Origin: Streptomyces sp. SLBN-118
GTDB lineage: Bacteria > Actinomycetota > Actinomycetes > Streptomycetales > Streptomycetaceae
Assembly: GCF_006715635.1 (NCBI RefSeq)
Contig: NZ_VFNP01000002.1
Location: 3,224,001-3,288,000 of the forward strand
Length of the DNA: 64,000 nucleotides
Direction: 5' to 3'
The notes beneath the pieces were generated by a model. The model saw only the letters and a program-made list of their open reading frames with translations, ran no database searches and was not told the origin of the DNA. Positions within the stretch are counted from its first letter, which is position 1. Each line of letters opens with the position of its first letter. Below are positions 1 through 7,399 of the stretch, in pieces. Made by a program: the position numbers and the translations under genes.

Positions 1-389
1 TGGCGGACGAGGCGACGTCCTCGGACGGCGACATGATCACGGCGGCGTTCAAACTGCTGGGCCTGGGTCCGGTGGTGGGCAGCCGGACCTGGGGCGGCGT
101 GGTGGGCATGACGGGCCGCCACCGCCTCGGCGACGGCACGGTGATCACGGTCCCGATGAACGCGGCCTGGTTTGACGCATACGGCTGGGGAATCGAAAAC
201 CACGGCGTGGACCCGGACCTGGACGTACTGCGCACCCCCCTGGACTGGGCGGAGGGCCGCCACGTGCAACTGGACGACGCGATCCAACTGGCCCTGGATC
301 TGCTGAAAACGCACCCGATGGCGATGCCCCCGGACTACTCCGGCGCCCCGGACCTGCGCAGGCCGAAGCTGCCGCCGCGGGGGGCCTGA
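1..389 (+). CDS. S41 / tricorn-type protease, C-terminal fragment
   Basis: The reading frame enters from the left edge (first complete codon at position 3) and ends at the TGA at 387-389, so only about 129 residues are visible. It opens with ADEATSSDGDM and continues GLGPVVGSRTWGGVVGM, which matches the substrate-binding part of the C-terminal S41 catalytic domain of tricorn-protease homologues, where the nucleophilic serine lies just upstream of or within the first motif. Tricorn homologues of Streptomyces are large, probably cytosolic peptidases that trim oligopeptides. The PDZ and beta-propeller parts would lie outside the window. Family assignment is good; the exact substrate is unknown. 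Confidence 0.8.
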   Translation, partial: ADEATSSDGDMITAAFKLLGLGPVVGSRTWGGVVGMTGRHRLGDGTVITVPMNAAWFDAYGWGIENHGVDPDLDVLRTPLDWAEGRHVQLDDAIQLALDLLKTHPMAMPPDYSGAPDLRRPKLPPRGA

Positions 390-390
390 G

Positions 391-441
391 GGGCGCGGGC
401 TTTCGCGAGGGCGCGGGCTTTCGCGAGGGCGCGGGCTTTCG
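391..441. repeat. 18-bp tandem repeat
   Basis: Directly after the protease stop codon the unit GGGCGCGGGCTTTCGCGA occurs at 391-408 and 409-426 and again, incomplete, from 427. It lies between two genes whose 3' ends face each other. No hairpin terminator is obvious here, so the repeat may simply be local slippage. Confidence 0.7.
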
Positions 442-489
442 TGGAGCCGCGGGCTTGAGTGGCCTGAAGGGGCTTGAAGGACGCCTGGC

Positions 490-1128
490 TCATTTACGCA
501 GACGCCGGTCCATCGCCATCGACAGCTCCGCCTCGACGACGCTCTTCGCCAGCGGGCGCAGCCTGTCCACCTCGCCCTGCGGGGTGTGGGCGCTCAGCAC
601 GTCGACGAACAGGTCCGCCAGCGCCTCCGCGTGGACGCGGACCCGGCGGGCGGCGTCCAGGACCGCCGACAGCGGAACTCCCTCGCGTACGAGCGCGGCA
701 GAGACGTCCAGCAGACGGCGGCTGATGTGAACGATCTCGTCGCCGTCGGTCGCCAGGTACCCGAGGTCCAGCGCGGCGGCGAGATTCTCGGGAGTGACCT
801 CGCCCTCGAAGTAGTCGGCCAGGTCCTCCGGGCTGAGCCGGACCGGGGTCTCCTCGGTGGGCTCGCCCAGGCCGAGCACCTCGCCGACGTCCCGGCCGCT
901 CTCGAACGCGGTGGCCAGATCGGCGATGCCGTTCAGCGTGTGGCCCCGCTCCAGCAGCGCCGCGATCGTACGGAGCCTGGCCAGGTGGTGCTCGTCGTAC
1001 CAGGCGATGCGGCCCTCGCGGCGTGGCGGCTGTATCAGCCCACGCTCGCGGTAGAAGCGCAAGGTGCGCACCGTGATGCCGGCCTCCTTGGCCAGCTCCT
1101 CCATGCGGTACTCGCGTACGTCTGCCAC
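490..1128 (-). CDS. MerR-family transcriptional regulator
   Basis: A 212-residue protein with an N-terminal MerR winged helix (residues 7-75; YRMEELAKEAGITVRTLRFYRERGLIQPP, shown here in part, is the classic helix-turn-helix and wing). The C-terminal 130 residues are helical and have no cysteine cluster, so metal sensing is unlikely and a small organic ligand is more plausible. It is transcribed away from the monooxygenase operon that starts at 1262. The 133-bp shared region makes it the likely regulator of that operon, which is an inference from position only. The start at 1128 fits the domain boundary; no strong Shine-Dalgarno sequence was seen. Confidence 0.85.
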   Translation of the reverse strand: MADVREYRMEELAKEAGITVRTLRFYRERGLIQPPRREGRIAWYDEHHLARLRTIAALLERGHTLNGIADLATAFESGRDVGEVLGLGEPTEETPVRLSPEDLADYFEGEVTPENLAAALDLGYLATDGDEIVHISRRLLDVSAALVREGVPLSAVLDAARRVRVHAEALADLFVDVLSAHTPQGEVDRLRPLAKSVVEAELSMAMDRRLRK

Positions 1129-1261
1129 AGGGGAAGCCTATGTTGTACCGCCGGTAACTTGTCGCGCCCTACCCCTACCGCGAGATATGCCGCTGCCTTA
1201 CCCTCCCAACTGTGCCAGTAATTGCTGGCAGGGTTGTGACCTTCACCGGGGAGGCGGCGGC

Positions 1262-2794
1262 ATGGGCCGGCACGAGCACGTACGGGTCGCGGTGATCGGA
1301 TCCGGATTCGGTGGCCTGGGGGCCGCGGTCCGGCTGCGCCGCGAAGGGATCACCGACTTCGTCGTACTGGAACGCGCCGGCTCGGTCGGCGGGACATGGC
1401 GGGACAACAGCTATCCCGGGTGCGCCTGCGACGTGCCCTCGCACCTCTACTCCTTCTCCTTCGCGCCCAACCCCGACTGGCCGCGCACCTTCTCGGGGCA
1501 GGAGCACATCCGCGCCTACCTGGAGCATGTCGCCGACACCTTCCGGCTGCGCTCCCACATGCGCCTCGACCACGAAGTGCTGATGATGCGCTGGGACGGC
1601 GACCGGCTGCGCTGGGAGATCCAGACCTCCAAAGGGACGCTGACCGCCGACGTGGTCGTCTCCGCGACCGGGCCGCTCTCCGACCCGAAGGTCCCTGGCA
1701 TTGCGGGTCTGGCCGACTTCCCCGGCAAGGTCTTCCACTCCTCCCGCTGGGACCACGACTACGACCTGCGCGGCAAGCGCGTCGCGATGATCGGGACCGG
1801 GGCGTCCGCGATCCAGATCGTGCCCGCGATCCAGCCGCAGGCAGGCAGGCTGACGCTGTTCCAGCGGACGCCGCCGTGGGTGCTGCCGCGGATGGACCGA
1901 AAGATCAGCGGGATCGAGCGCTGGCTGCACCGGCAGCTGCCGTTCACCGGGACCGCGCGCCGCGGGCTGCTCTGGGGAATCAGGGAGCTGCAGGTCAGCG
2001 CCTTCACCAAACGGCCGAACGAGCTCGGGCTCATCGAATCGCTCGCCAAGGCGAATATGGCCAAGTCCATCAAGGACCCCGCAATGCGGGCCCGGTTGAC
2101 GCCCTCGTACCGCATCGGCTGCAAGCGGATCCTGCTGTCGAGCGACTACTACCCGGCGCTGGCACAGCCGAATGTGGACGTCGTCGCCTCGGAGCTGAGC
2201 GAGGTGCGCGGATCGACGGTCGTGGCGGCCGACGGCACGGAGGCCGAGGTCGACGCGATCATCTTCGGTACGGGATTCCATGTGACCGACCTGCCGATCG
2301 CCGAGCGCGTCGTCGGCGCCGACGGGATCACGCTGGCCGAGTCCTGGAAGGACGGAATGCAGTCGCTGCGCGGTGCCACCGCCGCCGGTTTCCCCAACTG
2401 GATGACGATCATCGGCGCCAACACGGGCCTCGGGAACTCCTCGATGATCCTGATGATCGAGTCGCAGCTCAGCTACATGGCCGACTACATGCGCCTGCTC
2501 ACGGTGCTCGGGGGGCGCGCGGCGCTGGCCGCCCGGCCGTCCGCGGTGGCCGCGTGGAACCGGCGGGTGCAGGAGCGGATGGAGCGGACGGTGTGGAAGA
2601 CCGGCGGCTGCAACAGCTGGTACCTGGACGCGAACGGGCGCAACACCACGCTGTGGCCGGGGACGACGGGAGAGTTCCGGCGGGAGACGCGGCATGTGGA
2701 CCTCGCGGAGTACGAGGTCGTTCGGGTGCCCGCCACGTCCGCGGCGGTCGAGGCGACCGCGGAGGCCACCGAGTCCGTGGAGGTCCCGCGATGA
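1262..2794 (+). CDS. flavin-containing monooxygenase (Baeyer-Villiger type)
   Basis: A 510-residue FAD/NADPH monooxygenase. The first Rossmann motif GSGFGGLG is at residues 13-20, the Baeyer-Villiger fingerprint FxGxxxHxxxWD is intact at 153-164 (FPGKVFHSSRWD), and the second nucleotide motif GTGASA follows at 178-183. Such enzymes insert oxygen next to a ketone or oxidise a heteroatom. The ATG at 1262 was chosen because GGGGAGG at 1248-1254 sits at the right distance and because an upstream in-frame extension to 1064 would run through the divergent regulator. The stop overlaps the next ATG by four bases (ATGA), so it heads a coupled three-gene operon. The order monooxygenase, lipase-like hydrolase, SDR resembles the start of the mycobacterial mymA operon. 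Confidence 0.9.
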   Translation: MGRHEHVRVAVIGSGFGGLGAAVRLRREGITDFVVLERAGSVGGTWRDNSYPGCACDVPSHLYSFSFAPNPDWPRTFSGQEHIRAYLEHVADTFRLRSHMRLDHEVLMMRWDGDRLRWEIQTSKGTLTADVVVSATGPLSDPKVPGIAGLADFPGKVFHSSRWDHDYDLRGKRVAMIGTGASAIQIVPAIQPQAGRLTLFQRTPPWVLPRMDRKISGIERWLHRQLPFTGTARRGLLWGIRELQVSAFTKRPNELGLIESLAKANMAKSIKDPAMRARLTPSYRIGCKRILLSSDYYPALAQPNVDVVASELSEVRGSTVVAADGTEAEVDAIIFGTGFHVTDLPIAERVVGADGITLAESWKDGMQSLRGATAAGFPNWMTIIGANTGLGNSSMILMIESQLSYMADYMRLLTVLGGRAALAARPSAVAAWNRRVQERMERTVWKTGGCNSWYLDANGRNTTLWPGTTGEFRRETRHVDLAEYEVVRVPATSAAVEATAEATESVEVPR

Positions 2795-3660
2795 GCCGGA
2801 CGCTGACCGCCGTCTCCGCCGACGGTTCCCCGGTCCATGTCGAGGTCCACGGCCCGGACGGTGCGCCGGCCGTCGTGCTGGCGCACGGCTGGACCTGCTC
2901 GACCGAGTTCTGGGCCGCGCAGATAAGGGAGTTGGCGGCCGGTCACCGCGTCGTCGTCTACGACCAGCGCGGTCACGGGCGCACCGCGGCCGCCGCGGTG
3001 GGTACCGACGCACTCGCCGACGACCTGGAGGCCGTGCTCGGGGCGGTACTGGCTCCGGGCGAGAAGGCCGTGCTCGCCGGGCACTCCATGGGCGGGATGA
3101 CACTCATGGCCGCCTCCGGGCGGGCCGCGTTCGCCGAGCACGCGGCCGCGGTACTGCTGTGCAGCACGGGCAGTTCGCGGCTGACCGACGAGTCGCTGGT
3201 GCTGCCGGTGCGCGCCGGACGGCTGCGGACCCGGATCACCCGGGCGGTGCTGGGGGCCCGGGCGCCGCTCGGGCCGGTGACGCCGGTCTCCAGGCGGATC
3301 CTCAAGTACGCGACGATGGGCCCCGGTTCGGCGCCGGAACGGGTCGCCGAGTGCGCCCGTATCGTGCACGCCTGCCCGAGGGCGTCACGGGTTGCCTGGG
3401 CGCGTGTGCTAGCCGGACTCGATCTCGACGCGGGCGTACGGGAGTTGAGGGTGCCCGCGATCGTGCTGGCGGGCACGGCCGACCGGCTCACTCCCATGGT
3501 GCACGCCCGGCGACTCGCCGACGCCCTGCCGCGGTGCCTGGAGCTCGTGGAGCTTGCCGGGATGGGCCATATGACGCCGGTGGAGGCTCCGGAGGCCGTC
3601 ACTGCGAAGATCCGTGAACTGGTGGACACGTACCTGAACGCGAAGGAGGAGGCTGCATGA
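2791..3660 (+). CDS. alpha/beta hydrolase
   Basis: A 289-residue alpha/beta hydrolase fold protein. The nucleophile elbow GHSMGG places the catalytic serine at residue 99, the acid is probably the Asp of AGTADRL near residue 230, and the histidine is in GMGHMTP near residue 265. The oxyanion region is HGWTC near residue 32. No signal peptide is present, so it acts in the cytosol. It begins within the monooxygenase stop (ATGA) and ends within the next start (ATGA). In this position it could hydrolyse the ester or lactone made by the Baeyer-Villiger enzyme. The step is inferred from context; the true substrate is unknown. Confidence 0.88.
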   Translation: MSRTLTAVSADGSPVHVEVHGPDGAPAVVLAHGWTCSTEFWAAQIRELAAGHRVVVYDQRGHGRTAAAAVGTDALADDLEAVLGAVLAPGEKAVLAGHSMGGMTLMAASGRAAFAEHAAAVLLCSTGSSRLTDESLVLPVRAGRLRTRITRAVLGARAPLGPVTPVSRRILKYATMGPGSAPERVAECARIVHACPRASRVAWARVLAGLDLDAGVRELRVPAIVLAGTADRLTPMVHARRLADALPRCLELVELAGMGHMTPVEAPEAVTAKIRELVDTYLNAKEEAA

Positions 3661-4538
3661 GCAGGACCAGCCTGGAGGGACAGGTCGCGGTCGTCACCGG
3701 CGCGGCGCGGGGCGTGGGCGAGCTGCTGGCCCGCAAACTGTCCGCGCGCGGCGCGAAGGTGGCGCTCGTGGGCCTGGAGCCGGACGAGCTGAAGAAGGTC
3801 TCGGAGCGGCTGCACGCCGAGAGCGACCACTGGTACGCGGACGTCACCGACCACGAGGCGATGGCGCGGGTCGCGCAGGAGGTCAAGGAGCGTTTCGGCA
3901 AGGTCGACATCGTCGTCGCGAACGCGGGCGTGGCGGCGGGCGGTCCACTCATGGACTCGGATCCGGTGTCGTGGCGCCGGGTGATCGAGGTCAACCTGAT
4001 CGGCAGCGCGGTGACGGGGCGGGCGTTCCTGCCGGTCCTGGTGGAGAGCCGGGGGTATTTCCTGCAGATAGCGTCGCTGGCCGCGATCACCCCGGCGCCG
4101 ATGATGACGGCGTACTGCGCGTCCAAGTCGGGCGTCGAGGCCTTCGCCCACAGCCTGCGCGCGGAGGCCGGCTACCGCGGCGTGGGGGTCGGTGTCGGCT
4201 ACCTGTCCTGGACGGACACGGATCTGGTCCGGGGCGCGGACCAGGACGACGTGATGCGCGAGCTGCGGCAGCGGCTGCCGTGGCCGGCGAACAAGACGTA
4301 TCCGCTCGGCCCGGCGGTGGACCGCATCGTGGCCGGGATCGAACGGCGGTCCTCGCATGTGTACGGGCAGTGGTGGCTGCGCGGGATGCAGTCGGTGCGG
4401 GGGTACCTGCCATCGCTCATCGGGATCGTGGGACAGCGCGAGATGCGGCGCTTCGCACCGCGCCTCGAGGGAGTCACGAAGGGGCTTGTGGGGGCGGGCG
4501 GCGCGGCGGACGAGGCTGCGCGTACGGAGCGTCATTGA
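3657..4538 (+). CDS. short-chain dehydrogenase/reductase
   Basis: A 293-residue classical SDR. The cofactor motif TGAARGVG begins at residue 14, NAG is at 89-91, and the catalytic set is Ser140, Tyr153 and Lys157 (YCASK). The C-terminal 60 residues are basic and amphipathic, longer than a minimal SDR, which is common in lipid-acting members. It is the third gene of the coupled operon and corresponds in position to sadH of the mycobacterial mymA operon. It would oxidise an alcohol or reduce a ketone, supplying or removing the substrate of the monooxygenase. NAD versus NADP preference cannot be called with confidence. Confidence 0.9.
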   Translation: MSRTSLEGQVAVVTGAARGVGELLARKLSARGAKVALVGLEPDELKKVSERLHAESDHWYADVTDHEAMARVAQEVKERFGKVDIVVANAGVAAGGPLMDSDPVSWRRVIEVNLIGSAVTGRAFLPVLVESRGYFLQIASLAAITPAPMMTAYCASKSGVEAFAHSLRAEAGYRGVGVGVGYLSWTDTDLVRGADQDDVMRELRQRLPWPANKTYPLGPAVDRIVAGIERRSSHVYGQWWLRGMQSVRGYLPSLIGIVGQREMRRFAPRLEGVTKGLVGAGGAADEAARTERH

Positions 4539-4602
4539 TCGAAATGCGCAGTGTGCCGGTGCGTGCCAGTCTGGTCGAGGTCCAAATCCCCGCACCTTGC
4601 TA

Positions 4603-4657
4603 GGGCCTGCCGTTCGGATCAGGCACGCGAGCCCGGCAAGATCCAAACGACAGGCCC
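4603..4657. repeat. 18-bp inverted repeat, Streptomyces-type intergenic palindrome
   Basis: The arm GGGCCTGCCGTTCGGATC at 4603-4620 is matched by GATCCAAACGACAGGCCC at 4640-4657 across a 19-base loop. The two mismatches become G-U pairs if the minus strand is transcribed, so the helix is complete only in RNA from that strand. I recognise the arm as a sequence seen repeatedly between Streptomyces genes. It ends one base before the AGGGAG ribosome site of the next gene. Confidence 0.65.
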
Positions 4658-4669
4658 CAGGGAGACGAC

Positions 4670-4864
4670 ATGGGCATCAGGGACCAGTTCGCGGCCAAGG
4701 CTCAGCAGCTCGAGGAGCGGGCGCAGCAGGCCGCCCGCAGCGCTCAGGACGAGGCGCCGGAGCGGGCCTCGAAGGCGCGGACGCCCGTCCGGGAGCAGGA
4801 CAGGTCCGGCGACGAAGCCATGCAGGAAGCGCAGGACAGGTTCGACCTGGACTACGACGCGTGA
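4670..4864 (+). CDS. small hydrophilic protein, unknown function
   Basis: A 64-residue protein rich in Gln, Ala, Glu and Arg (starts MGIRDQFAAKAQQLEERAQQ) that should form a single amphipathic helix or coiled coil. It has no signal peptide, no cysteine and no membrane segment. AGGGAG at 4659-4664 stands five bases before the ATG, a convincing ribosome site, and the codons have the expected G/C third positions, so it is probably real. The composition recalls short stress-related or CsbD-like helical proteins, but no family can be named. Confidence 0.7.
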   Translation: MGIRDQFAAKAQQLEERAQQAARSAQDEAPERASKARTPVREQDRSGDEAMQEAQDRFDLDYDA

Positions 4865-4895
4865 CGAACGCTCCGCGTGAACGTGAACGTGAACG

Positions 4896-4927
4896 AGGCG
4901 CACCCGGGACGCCGGGTGCGCCTTTCG
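4896..4927. terminator. bidirectional hairpin terminator
   Basis: A perfect 12-bp stem (4896-4907 with 4912-4923) and four-base loop, followed by TTT on the plus strand. It lies between the converging small gene and exonuclease III gene and can serve both. Confidence 0.85.
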
Positions 4928-4943
4928 CGTGGGGAGCCGTCGG

Positions 4944-5735
4944 TTACAGGTCGTAGACCGCCGTCACCGGCGCATGGTCGCTCCAGCGCTCCCCGTGCGT
5001 CGCCGCCCGCTCCACCCACGCCTTGACCGCGCGCCGCGCCAGACCCGCCGTCGCGACCTGGTAGTCGATGCGCCATCCACTGTCGTTGTCGAAGGCCCGC
5101 CCGCGGTACGACCACCACGAGTAGGGCCCCTCCGCGTCCGGGTGCAGGGCCCGCACCACATCCACGTACTCCTCGAAGACCTTCCCGAGCCACTCCCGCT
5201 CCTCGGGCAGGAAGCCCGAGTTCTTCCTGTTGCCCTTCCAGTTCTTGAGGTCCGCCTCGCGGTGCGCGATGTTCCAGTCGCCGCACACCACCACCTCGCG
5301 CCCGTCCGCCGCGGACTTCTCCTTGAGTTCGCTCAGATACGGCAGGAACTCGCCCATGAACCGCATCTTCTCGTCCTGCTTGTCCGTGCCCACTTCGCCC
5401 GACGGCAGATACAGGCTCGCGACCGTGACACCCGGCAGGTCCGCCTCGACGTACCGCCCGCTCGCGTCGAACTCGTCCGACCCGAAGCCGATCCGTACCC
5501 GGTCGGGTTCACGCCGCGTGTAGAGGGAGACGCCCGCACGGCCCTTCGCCAGAGCGGGGGCGTGCACCGTGTGCCAGCCGTCGGGCTCGCGGACCTCGTC
5601 CGGGAGCTGGTGCGCCTCGGCCCGTACCTCCTGGAGGCAGATGACGTCGGCGGCGGTTGTGGCCAGCCACGGAACGAAGCCCTTCTTGGCGGCGGCGCGC
5701 AGCCCGTTCACATTCACGCTTGTCACGGTGAGCAT
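4944..5735 (-). CDS. xthA: exodeoxyribonuclease III
   Basis: A 263-residue endonuclease/exonuclease/phosphatase-fold enzyme that acts in base-excision repair at abasic sites. Visible motifs are VNVNGLRAA near the N terminus, the metal-binding Glu in LQEVRA (residue 36), the Asp/Asn pair of GDWNIAH (about 151-157) and the C-terminal catalytic SDHAP. Length equals the family norm (about 260). It is transcribed alone and converges on the preceding gene through a shared terminator. The start at 5735 gives the conserved MLTVTSVNVNG beginning. Confidence 0.93.
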   Translation of the reverse strand: MLTVTSVNVNGLRAAAKKGFVPWLATTAADVICLQEVRAEAHQLPDEVREPDGWHTVHAPALAKGRAGVSLYTRREPDRVRIGFGSDEFDASGRYVEADLPGVTVASLYLPSGEVGTDKQDEKMRFMGEFLPYLSELKEKSAADGREVVVCGDWNIAHREADLKNWKGNRKNSGFLPEEREWLGKVFEEYVDVVRALHPDAEGPYSWWSYRGRAFDNDSGWRIDYQVATAGLARRAVKAWVERAATHGERWSDHAPVTAVYDL

Positions 5736-5777
5736 CCCGGCACCCTACCCAGGCCGCATCCCGGTGCGGCCCACACG

Positions 5778-5783
5778 TACGCT
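5778..5783 (+). promoter_or_regulatory. putative -10 box for a leaderless transcript
   Basis: TACGCT lies seven bases upstream of the ATG at 5791, where no Shine-Dalgarno sequence is present. This spacing is what leaderless Streptomyces transcripts show. No good -35 hexamer was found. Confidence 0.4.
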
Positions 5784-5790
5784 CGTGGGC

Positions 5791-6279
5791 ATGGATCTGA
5801 GACCCATGCCGTTCGACCACCCCGACGCCGTCAAGCTCAATGACCAGGTGCAGCTCGAATACGCCGAGCGGTACAGCGACGACGGCGATGTCACACCGCT
5901 CGACGCGTCGATGTTCGAGCCGCCGAACGGTCTCTACCTCCTCGCGTACGACGACGACTCTCACCCCGTCGCGTCCGGCGGCTGGCGTTCGCACGAGGAG
6001 AACGACGAGGGCTACAGCGACGGAGACGCCGAGCTCAAGCGCATGTACGTGGTCCGCGAGGCGCGTGGCCAGGGTCTCGCCCGGCGCATCCTCGCCGCTC
6101 TGGAGGACGACGCCCGCGCGGCCGGCCGGACCCGGATGGTCCTGGAGACCGGAACGAAGCAGCCCGAGGCGATCGCCCTCTATCTGTCCAGCGGCTATGA
6201 GCTGTGTGCGCAGAAATTCGGCCACTACCGCGAGTTCGAGGACAGCCGCTGCTTCGCCAAGCTCTTGTCGCGCCCCTGA
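5791..6279 (+). CDS. GNAT-family N-acetyltransferase
   Basis: A 162-residue acyltransferase. The acetyl-CoA pyrophosphate loop is in VVREARGQGLARRIL (about residues 85-99; R-x-x-G-Q-G core) and the C-terminal ALYLSSGYE segment is the usual beta-bulge and helix of the fold. It is single-domain, cytosolic, with no recognisable substrate signature. The ATG at 5791 has no ribosome site but does have a -10-like box at leaderless distance. A frame open further upstream was not used because it overlaps the start region of xthA. Confidence 0.85.
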   Translation: MDLRPMPFDHPDAVKLNDQVQLEYAERYSDDGDVTPLDASMFEPPNGLYLLAYDDDSHPVASGGWRSHEENDEGYSDGDAELKRMYVVREARGQGLARRILAALEDDARAAGRTRMVLETGTKQPEAIALYLSSGYELCAQKFGHYREFEDSRCFAKLLSRP

Positions 6280-6352
6280 CATAACCAAGATTCCCGTGGC
6301 ACTCTGCCTCACGCACGTGCAAGCCGATCCGCACCGCCTCATCCCCCACCCT

Positions 6353-6376
6353 GCCCGCGCGACACCACGCGCGGGC
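6353..6376 (+). terminator. GC-rich hairpin between GNAT gene and protease
   Basis: A 9-bp perfect stem (6353-6361 with 6368-6376) with a six-base loop. It could end the GNAT transcript; because it stands just seven bases before the protease ribosome site it could also be part of that gene's leader. There is no T-run. Confidence 0.5.
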
Positions 6377-6395
6377 ACGGCAGAAGGAGACATGC

Positions 6396-7364
6396 GTGAG
6401 ACGCCATCGCACCGCCGCAGGAATCCTGTTGGCCGCCGGCACCCTGCTCGCCGGCGCACTGTCGGCCACCGCCGCAAGCGCCGCCCCCGCCCCGTCCCCC
6501 ACCCCTACGGTCTTCAAGCAGCAGCAGACGAAGGGCTTCTGGACCGCTGAACGGATGCGCAGCGCCACTCCGCTCGATGTGCTCCGGGTCTCCCCCGGTT
6601 CCGTCAAGGCACCGGGGCCGGGCGGCGCGCAGACGGTCATCGCCCCGACCGCGGCATCCTCAACTGCCGTAGGACCGACGGCCTTTCCGCAGGCGGGCGG
6701 CCCCTGGACGGGCAGCGGCGCCGTGGTCAAGACCTCCGGCCGGGTGTTCTTCACCTTCCAGGGACGTACGGCGTCCTGCTCCGGCGACTCGGTCACCAGC
6801 CAGAACGGCAGCACGGTGATCACCGCGGGCCACTGCGTGAAGTACCAGGGCAGCTGGCACACCAACTGGGTCTTCGTGCCCGGCTACAACAACGGCCAGG
6901 CCCCGTACGGGCAGTGGTCCGCCACCAAGACCTTCTCGACCACCCAGTGGGTGGCGAGTGAGGACATCAACTACGACGTCGGCGCCGCGGTCGTCGCCCC
7001 GCTGGGCGGCAAGACGCTCGCCGCGACAGTCGGCGGGCAGGGCCTGAGCTTCAACGGCGGCTACAACAAGCCGATGTACGCCTTCGGCTTCCCCGCGGCC
7101 TCTCCGTACGACGGCACCAAGCTCGTCTACTGCAGCGGGAACTCCTCCAAGGACTTCCTCTTCTCGCAGGACCACAGCCTGGGCTGCAATATGACGGGCG
7201 GCTCCAGCGGCGGCCCCTGGTTCACCTCGTTCAGCGAGGCCACCGGCACCGGTCTGCAGGCTTCCGTGAACAGCTTCGGCTACATCTTCCTGCCCAACCG
7301 GATGTTCGGCCCCTACTTCGGCAATGACGCCAAGTCGGTGTACGACAAGGCGCAGGTGTCCTGA
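6396..7364 (+). CDS. secreted trypsin-like serine protease
   Basis: A 322-residue exported protein. A Sec signal peptide covers roughly residues 1-29 (RRHR, hydrophobic stretch, ASA). A pro-segment follows to about residue 100, then an S1-type domain with the catalytic His in ITAGHC (about 147), the Asp in NYDVG (about 196) and Ser271 in GGSSGGPW. Cysteines flank the His and precede the Ser, as in extracellular actinobacterial proteases. The GTG at 6396 is preferred over the out-of-frame ATG at 6392 because only the GTG opens this frame, and AGAAGGAGA lies six bases upstream. It is probably cleaved after export to the mature enzyme. Confidence 0.92.
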   Translation: MRRHRTAAGILLAAGTLLAGALSATAASAAPAPSPTPTVFKQQQTKGFWTAERMRSATPLDVLRVSPGSVKAPGPGGAQTVIAPTAASSTAVGPTAFPQAGGPWTGSGAVVKTSGRVFFTFQGRTASCSGDSVTSQNGSTVITAGHCVKYQGSWHTNWVFVPGYNNGQAPYGQWSATKTFSTTQWVASEDINYDVGAAVVAPLGGKTLAATVGGQGLSFNGGYNKPMYAFGFPAASPYDGTKLVYCSGNSSKDFLFSQDHSLGCNMTGGSSGGPWFTSFSEATGTGLQASVNSFGYIFLPNRMFGPYFGNDAKSVYDKAQVS

Positions 7365-7372
7365 GCCGAGAG

Positions 7373-7399
7373 CCGGCGGGGGCGCTCAGCTCCCGCCGG
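7373..7399. terminator. hairpin between convergent genes
   Basis: CCGGCGGG (7373-7380) pairs with CCCGCCGG (7392-7399). It spans the protease 3' end and the last codons of the MMPL gene, whose stop is at 7386-7388. Confidence 0.6.

Noticed and set aside
391..441. CRISPR array
   Set aside because: Only two and a half units of 18 bases without spacers; no cas gene. No other array-like pattern was found.
1175..3103. Very long open frame antisense to the monooxygenase and hydrolase genes
   Set aside because: Arg/Pro/Gly-rich translation with no domain; it mirrors the real plus-strand genes, which have motifs, ribosome sites and ATGA couplings.
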